A DNA stretch of 62,254 nucleotides, taken from positions 1-62,254 of the forward strand of contig JASHQS010000082.1 in assembly GCA_030038995.1 (NCBI GenBank), read 5' to 3'. The notes under the pieces were generated by a model. That model made no database searches, was not told where the DNA came from, and was given only the letters and a program-made list of their open reading frames with translations. The position numbers were made by a program, and so were the translations under genes. Every line of letters starts with the position of its first letter. The first letter of the stretch is position 1. Positions 57,245 to 62,254 of this stretch are shown one piece after another. Origin of the DNA: Xanthobacteraceae bacterium. GTDB taxonomy: Bacteria; Pseudomonadota; Alphaproteobacteria; Rhizobiales; Xanthobacteraceae.

Positions 57245-60238
57245 ATGGACCCGATCCTCGTGAAGATTTTTGCGACCGCGCTGGCGCTCAGCGAGGTCAT
57301 GACCCAGCCGCAGGCGGTGAAGACGCACTTCGATCCGGTCGCCGATCAGGCCGCGGTGGTGCAAATTCTGCGCGACGGCTGCACCCATATGCGCCATGCC
57401 TTCGACATCGAATCGATCAACCTCGACGAACTGATCACCACCGCGCTCGACGATCCCAAGGCGGCCGGCGCCAACGCGCAAGTCTTTCACGGCATCAACT
57501 TTGCCGATCTCAACACCGCCTATCACCAGTTCTGCAAGAACGAGCCGATCGACAAGCCGGTCGTCGATCTCGGCCAGGTTATCCAATTCTTCAACGACGC
57601 GGCGACCGACCTGCCCGACCCGGCGCAGCTCAAGGGCAAAAAGCTGCCGCAGATGAGCTTGGTGCTCGACGGCGCGGGCCACCGCTTCGCCGACGTGTTC
57701 CAGCCCGGCAACCGGCGCGTCTGGGTGCCGCTGTCCGACGTGCCCGACGTGGTGCAGAAGGCGTTCATCGCCGCCGAGGACCAGCACTTCTATCAGCATC
57801 ACGGCGTCGACGAGCACGGCATCATTCGCGCCTTCATCGGCAATCTCGCCAATCCGGGACGGCCGCAGGGCGGCTCGACGATCACCCAGCAGGTGGTAAA
57901 AAACCTTTTGGTCGGCGATGACGTGACCTACCAGCGCAAGATCCGCGAGATGATCGTGGCGTCGCGGCTGGAAAACACCATGAGCAAGAATGACATCCTG
58001 CAGCTCTATCTCAACACCGCCTATCTCGGCCGCGGCTCGTGGGGCATCGAGATGGCGACGCGCAGCTATTTCGGCAAGTCGGCGAAGGATTTGACGCTTG
58101 CCGAAGGGGCGATGCTGGCCGGCCTGCTCAAGGGGCCGAGCTATTACAACCCCGACCGCCATCCCGGCCGCGCCAGGGCGCGCCTCACCTACGTGCTCGA
58201 CCGCATGAAGGACGACGGCTACATCACCGCCGAGCAAAAGGATCAGGCGCTCGCCGCGCCGCCAAAGCCGGTCGCCTTCGAGTCGCTGCACCGCGACAGC
58301 GGCTTTCAGTTCGTCGACTATGTCGGCCGCGAAGCGAAGAAGGACGGTGTCGACAGCCTGACTGCCGATTCCTACACGGTGCATTCGACCATCGACGCCG
58401 AGCTGCAGCGCCAGACCGAAGCCGCCCTGCAGGAGGGCTTGGCCAAGTACGAAATCTCGATGGGCCGCATGCATTTCCGCGGCCCCGAAGCCAATATCGC
58501 CGACGCAATTCAGAAGCTTAACGGCAAAGACAACAAGGACAGCAGCAAGCCGACCTGGCAGCAGGCGCTGCTTGCCGTGCACCTGCCGCTCTACGATGTG
58601 CATTGGACGCCGGCCGTGGTGCTGAGCAAGGGCGGCCGGCGCGGCAATGGCGCCATCGAGGTCGGCCTGCCCGACGGCCGCATCGCGCCGCTGACCACCT
58701 ACACGGCGCAAATCCACCGCGCGCTGAGCCTCTACGACGTGATCTATGTCAATGTGATCGAGGGCAAAGCGCGGACTTTCCGGACAAGGAAGGGCGAAAA
58801 CGAGACATCAAATGCGCTGCCGTCCGCCCGCGCCGAAATCCGCGTGCGCCCGACCGTGCAGGGCGCGGCGCTGGTTCTGCAAAACAAGACCGGCCGCATT
58901 CTGGCGATGACCGGAAGCTTTTCGTATCCGCTGAGCCAGCTCAACCGCACCTGGCAGACCGAGCGCCAGCCCGGATCGGCGATCAAGCCGGTCACGTATC
59001 TCACCGCGCTGCAGAAAGGACTGCAGCCCAACACGCTCATCGCCAACGATCCGATTACGTTGCCGCCGATCGGCGCCGACAACGGCGCCACCCAGAACGG
59101 CTGGGAGCGGGAGGAGGATTATTGGTCGCCGCGCAACGACACCTATAGTTCGGGCGGCGTCTACACCTTGCGGCGCGGCCTCGAGCATTCGGTGAACCTC
59201 GTCACCGCGCACCTGCTCGACGGCGGCATCGATGCCGATCCGGAAAAGAGTCTGGACGACATCTGCGCCACCGCGGTGGCGGCGAAAATCTATCCGGACT
59301 GCATCCGTTATTATCCGTTCATCCTCGGCGCCCAGCCGGTGCGCATGATCGACCTCGCCGCGTTCTATGCGGCGATCGCCAATGAAGGCATGCGGCCGCA
59401 GCCGCACGCGATCGATTCCATCGAGAGTAACGGGCACGTCGTGTACGAATATCCGAAGGCGCCGCTGTTTCCGATGATCGGCGCCGCCGACCGCGCCAGC
59501 TTCTATCAGCTCAAGACCATCCTGCAGGGCGTGGTGGCGCGCGGCACCGCGCGGGCGATCGCGTCGCTGTCGCCGTATGTCGCCGGCAAGACCGGCACCA
59601 CCGAGGATGCGGTCGACGGCTGGTTCATCGGCTTCACCAACGACGTGACGGTCGCGGTGTGGGTCGGCTACGACAACGGCAACGGCAAAAAGCGCTCGCT
59701 CGGCGGGGTCGACGGCGCCAGGGTGGCGCTGCCGATCTTCCAGCCGATCATCGACGACGTATGGGCCGACAATATCGCGCCCAAGGCGCCGCTCGCCGGA
59801 CCCTCGCCGGAGGCGGCGCGGCAACTGGTCGATCTGCCGATCGATTATTACAGCGGTACGCCCGAGCGCGGCGGCGGGCGCGGCGCATTCATCGAGCATT
59901 TCCGGCTTGGACCCGACGGCCGGGTCGCCGACACGCAGTACAGCATGCTGTCGCACGAGGAGGCCGACCTGCGGCGCGAGGAGGACAGCGGCGAAGGGCC
60001 GACCGGCGAGTACGGCTATTCGTACGGCTATGGCGGCCGTTCCTATTATCCGAACGGCGGCTGGCAGGTGGCCCCGCCGCAGCCGCCGGCGCCGCAGCCG
60101 TTCGCCCGCGGCTTATTTGGCAATTGGGGCAATCCGTACTATCAAGCCCGGCCGCCGCAGCAACAGCAGCCGCAGCAGGCCCCGCCGCCGTCGGCGCGCG
60201 GCTTCTCTACGCCGTGGAGCAACCCCGCCTACCAATGA
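57245..60238 (+). CDS. Class A penicillin-binding protein (transglycosylase/transpeptidase)
   Basis: This is a 997-residue bifunctional wall synthase. After a short hydrophobic N-terminus and an unusual ~135-residue lead domain comes the GT51 glycosyltransferase (AAEDQHFYQHHGVDEHG, Glu178; GGSTITQQ, 209-216). The transpeptidase domain has S578-A-I-K581, SVN near 649 and KTGTT from Lys782. The tail (about 920-997) is rich in Tyr, Gly, Pro and Gln. The long N-terminal addition is typical of this family in Hyphomicrobiales. It lies downstream of the AmpG-like gene. Confidence 0.95.
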   Translation: MDPILVKIFATALALSEVMTQPQAVKTHFDPVADQAAVVQILRDGCTHMRHAFDIESINLDELITTALDDPKAAGANAQVFHGINFADLNTAYHQFCKNEPIDKPVVDLGQVIQFFNDAATDLPDPAQLKGKKLPQMSLVLDGAGHRFADVFQPGNRRVWVPLSDVPDVVQKAFIAAEDQHFYQHHGVDEHGIIRAFIGNLANPGRPQGGSTITQQVVKNLLVGDDVTYQRKIREMIVASRLENTMSKNDILQLYLNTAYLGRGSWGIEMATRSYFGKSAKDLTLAEGAMLAGLLKGPSYYNPDRHPGRARARLTYVLDRMKDDGYITAEQKDQALAAPPKPVAFESLHRDSGFQFVDYVGREAKKDGVDSLTADSYTVHSTIDAELQRQTEAALQEGLAKYEISMGRMHFRGPEANIADAIQKLNGKDNKDSSKPTWQQALLAVHLPLYDVHWTPAVVLSKGGRRGNGAIEVGLPDGRIAPLTTYTAQIHRALSLYDVIYVNVIEGKARTFRTRKGENETSNALPSARAEIRVRPTVQGAALVLQNKTGRILAMTGSFSYPLSQLNRTWQTERQPGSAIKPVTYLTALQKGLQPNTLIANDPITLPPIGADNGATQNGWEREEDYWSPRNDTYSSGGVYTLRRGLEHSVNLVTAHLLDGGIDADPEKSLDDICATAVAAKIYPDCIRYYPFILGAQPVRMIDLAAFYAAIANEGMRPQPHAIDSIESNGHVVYEYPKAPLFPMIGAADRASFYQLKTILQGVVARGTARAIASLSPYVAGKTGTTEDAVDGWFIGFTNDVTVAVWVGYDNGNGKKRSLGGVDGARVALPIFQPIIDDVWADNIAPKAPLAGPSPEAARQLVDLPIDYYSGTPERGGGRGAFIEHFRLGPDGRVADTQYSMLSHEEADLRREEDSGEGPTGEYGYSYGYGGRSYYPNGGWQVAPPQPPAPQPFARGLFGNWGNPYYQARPPQQQQPQQAPPPSARGFSTPWSNPAYQ

Positions 60239-61317
60239 TGATCAGGCACGTCGCCGTCCTGTGTGCGCTGCTCGGCTTGTGCTCTGCCGCCGGCGCTGCG
60301 CCGTTCCAGATCGAGGACGTGGCCTCGGCGCGTAACGTCGCCGTGGCGCAGATCAAACCGTCGACCATCGCGTTCAGCGACAAGCCGGACGCTGCCGCGG
60401 CCGCCGACCTCGACCTCGTCCCGTTTGCCGATTGGGCGGTCAAACATCCCACCGAGAAAAAGTTTCTGGCGCTGTTTCCGTCCTACACCGAGCCGACCGT
60501 CACCAAGGCGGACGGCGGCAATAGCGAAGCCGGCAAGACCGACGGCGGCGACAGCGGCGGCGGGCCGAAGCCGGTCGTTCAGAAGCTCTACATGTACGTG
60601 GCGCAGGCGCGGTTCGTGCTCGATCGCGCGCCTGGCAGCCTCGATCTGACCGATGACGTGACCGTCGGGTTTTTGCAGCGCATCGATCCGGCGATCAAGC
60701 ATAAACAGATCACGGCCGCGGACGTGGTGCCGTTCACCGGCGAGGCGGGCACCGGCAATCGGAATCCGGACCGCCAATGGTGCACCGGGCGGACCGCCTC
60801 GATCTGCATCCAGTCGACCTACAAGCTCGAGGGCAAGATCCCGCTCGGCATCATGCTGGTCAACAAGCTGCGCGAGAGCGCCAAGAAGATTGCCGACCAC
60901 ATCGACTTTCAGAGCGAATTCTCCGCGCTCGCGCCCGGCGAGATCGACGACGCCGGGTTGCGGCAATTGACGAGGCTCGACGCGCCGGTTGCCGGCGTGC
61001 TCGAGCAGGATATTTTCTACGTCAACCAGATCATGAAATTCGGCAAATTCCTCGCCGTGTTCCAGAACCACCCGAGCGATCCCGGCAAGACCGTCGTCAC
61101 CGCATTCATGACCTTGGCGATCGACGCCAGCGTGTTCGACAAGAAGAAGGACTTCGAAAAAGTCCCGGTGCTGCGCAACCTGGTGCCGGCCGAGGTGCTG
61201 ATGGGCCGCTCGTCGTTCAATTCCGGCAGTTCGATCAGCGCCGGGCTGCCGCAATACGCGCGCAACGAGATCAAGACCGTCGCCGGCATGCTGGCCGACG
61301 GGGTGGCGGCGAAGTAG
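60235..61317 (+). CDS. Secreted protein coupled to the penicillin-binding protein
   Basis: This is a 360-residue periplasmic protein with a signal peptide (cleavage AGA-A about residue 21). A Gly/Asp-rich linker (KADGGNSEAGKTDGGDSGGG) follows, then a large domain with WCTGRTASICIQSTYKLEGKIPLGI, not assigned to a known family. The start overlaps the PBP stop (ATGA), so the two are co-translated. A partner or regulator of wall synthesis is a reasonable guess. Confidence 0.78.
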   Translation: MMIRHVAVLCALLGLCSAAGAAPFQIEDVASARNVAVAQIKPSTIAFSDKPDAAAAADLDLVPFADWAVKHPTEKKFLALFPSYTEPTVTKADGGNSEAGKTDGGDSGGGPKPVVQKLYMYVAQARFVLDRAPGSLDLTDDVTVGFLQRIDPAIKHKQITAADVVPFTGEAGTGNRNPDRQWCTGRTASICIQSTYKLEGKIPLGIMLVNKLRESAKKIADHIDFQSEFSALAPGEIDDAGLRQLTRLDAPVAGVLEQDIFYVNQIMKFGKFLAVFQNHPSDPGKTVVTAFMTLAIDASVFDKKKDFEKVPVLRNLVPAEVLMGRSSFNSGSSISAGLPQYARNEIKTVAGMLADGVAAK

Positions 61318-61376
61318 CGCAGTTCTTGCCCGCAAGTATAGTCTAGAGCAGATCTCGCTCATGTAGCGCCACTTCC

Positions 61377-61454
61377 CGTCATGCGCGGGCTTGACCCGCG
61401 CATCCATGCGGCCCCGACGCAGCATGGATTGCCGGGTCAAGCCCGGCAATGACG
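61377..61454. repeat. Palindromic repeat, family C
   Basis: The ends are CGTCAT and ATGACG. GGGCTTGACCC on the left pairs imperfectly with GGGTCAAGCCC on the right, and CATCCATGC pairs with GCATGGATTG. 78 bases. The design (GGCTTGACCCG ... CGGGTCAAGCC) is the well-known dispersed palindrome of Rhizobiales. Confidence 0.85.
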
Positions 61455-61492
61455 AACCGAGGAGTCGCGATTCGATCGGAGCGGAACATGCT

Positions 61493-61760
61493 CTAGCTGC
61501 CGCTCGCGCCCGGCAGCGGCACGAATAGCTGTTCGGGCGGGATCGGCTTGGCAATAAAGTGCTGCTCGATCATGTAGCGGACCAGCTTCGAGCGTCGGCC
61601 GGTTCGGCTCCTCGCCGCCGACCATGCGGTCGAAAATCTGCCGGCCCGACGGCAACACGATGACGTTGAGCGCGATGCCTTCCGGCTCGACCTCGCCCGA
61701 GCGCAAGGCTTCGATGCGGTCGTATTTGCAGCTCGCGTAGGTCAGCTCGAGGCGGGGTAT
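61493..61760 (-). pseudogene. Decayed decarboxylase/substrate-binding-like gene
   Basis: The upstream half reads LELTYASCKYDRIEALRSGE then VEPEGIALNVIVLPSGRQIFDRMVGGE, as at the start of 4,5-dihydroxyphthalate decarboxylase-like proteins. After a frame change the downstream half reads LVRYMIEQHFIAKPIPPEQL then FVPLPGASGS and a stop, resembling the same family's C-terminus. The middle ~200 codons are missing and the start is cut off next to the family B repeat at 61765. Confidence 0.65.
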
Positions 61761-61764
61761 AGGT

Positions 61765-61901
61765 CGTCATTCCGGGGCGCGCGCAGCGCGAACCCGGAAT
61801 CCATAACCACGAATCGTGAAGGTCAATACTCCGGCGTCGGTTCTGCAAGGATTGTGATTATGGATTCCGGGTTCACGCCTTCGGCGCGCCCCGGAATGAC
61901 G
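61765..61901. repeat. Composite palindromic repeat, family B, copy 2
   Basis: Same arms as the copy at 29039 (CGTCATTCCGG/CCGGAATGACG and GGAATCCATAA/TTATGGATTCC) with a different centre. It abuts the broken 5' end of the decarboxylase-like remnant. Confidence 0.9.
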
Positions 61902-61975
61902 ACGGGAGCCCGCCCGATTGATCAACGCGCCCGCCTTCGGCATGGTGCGGCCGCCGCGGCAGCGATCAGGCCCAG

Positions 61976-62254
61976 ATGCACGAGACCGATTTTCTCCACG
62001 AACATGCGATGACGGACGCCGAGCACGCCGCCATTGCGCAGAGCATCTGGGCGCAGGAGAACGTCGAGTTCAAGACCGTCGGCATCGATATCGGCAGCTC
62101 GACCTCGCATCTTTTGTTCGCCAAGGTCGCCCTGCAACGCCAGTCGCAGGGGCTGTCGAGCCGCTTCGTCGTGATCGGCCGCGAGATCGTGTGGCGCTCG
62201 CCGATCCTGCTCACGCCGTTCTTGCCGGACGGCAGCATCGACGCGTACGCGCTC
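61976..62254 (+). CDS. eutA: Ethanolamine ammonia-lyase reactivating factor EutA, 5' part
   Basis: The window ends inside this gene; 93 codons are seen. After an acidic, His-rich start (MHETDFLHEHAMTDAEHAA) comes VGIDIGSSTSHLLFAKV, an ASKHA-type phosphate-binding loop, and VVIGREIVWRSPILLTPFLP then DGSID, characteristic of EutA. EutA exchanges damaged cobalamin in ethanolamine ammonia-lyase using ATP. The ATG at 61976 is the best start; ribosome site is weak. Confidence 0.8.
   Translation, partial: MHETDFLHEHAMTDAEHAAIAQSIWAQENVEFKTVGIDIGSSTSHLLFAKVALQRQSQGLSSRFVVIGREIVWRSPILLTPFLPDGSIDAYAL

Overview
The window is high-GC DNA from an alphaproteobacterium, most likely a member of the Hyphomicrobiales (Rhizobiales) in the Bradyrhizobium/Rhodopseudomonas/Pseudolabrys neighbourhood. 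The placement rests on an engB-argB pair with a pyrimidine 5'-nucleotidase downstream, a def/rmuC pair, a ~1000-residue bifunctional penicillin-binding protein, a TctC/Bug-type solute-binding protein, a tartrate-dehydratase-like enolase-superfamily enzyme and many composite palindromic repeats. It reads as an ordinary chromosomal segment with a few accessory patches. No rRNA, tRNA, CRISPR array, transposase or phage gene was recognised.

Layout. 0-5 kb: a small secreted protein, a PLP aminotransferase, an AT-rich SLATT-type two-helix membrane protein, an acyl-CoA dehydrogenase, and a complete ATP synthase beta subunit gene (atpD) with no other atp gene beside it. 5-11 kb: a DMT exporter, a molybdate ABC transporter (modABC), a GMC oxidoreductase and a Yip1-like membrane protein. 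11-18.6 kb: murein endopeptidase MepA, an L,D-transpeptidase, a TPP-dependent enzyme, a DUF433/DUF5615 toxin-antitoxin-like pair with a Uma2-type nuclease, a cyclase-family hydrolase and a TctC protein. 18.8-25.8 kb: a tightly coupled DUF4129-DUF4350-MoxR-DUF58-SpoIIM-RDD operon facing a membrane protein. 26-31.4 kb: an amidohydrolase, MsrB, an MFS transporter, and a cyclase divergent from a D-tartrate-dehydratase-like enzyme.

31.7-38.0 kb is the most distinctive region. Six co-directional genes encode a secreted PQQ-type sugar dehydrogenase, a MoxG/XoxG-like cytochrome c, an alkaline-phosphatase-fold protein (EboF-like), a UbiA-family prenyltransferase (EboC-like), an EboA-domain protein and a TatD-family hydrolase (EboB-like). 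This looks like a reduced, reordered ebo cluster with a periplasmic redox module in front. EboD and EboE are absent here.

38-62 kb: a GAF protein, murA, a class III aminotransferase, a metallophosphoesterase, a lipoprotein L,D-transpeptidase, an SPW-repeat protein, engB, argB, an EamA transporter, a DUF1194 protein, a HAD 5'-nucleotidase, a fitAB-type toxin-antitoxin locus with a frameshifted toxin, def, rmuC, an AmpG-like permease, a class A PBP, a secreted protein translationally coupled to it, a decayed decarboxylase-like gene and the 5' end of eutA. Cell-wall functions recur: mepA, two L,D-transpeptidases, murA, ampG and the PBP.

The intergenic DNA is rich in nested palindromic repeats of at least five kinds. 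Two copies of the largest kind carry the same interior in opposite orientations between the same outer arms. Another repeat has been read into the C-termini of two convergent genes.
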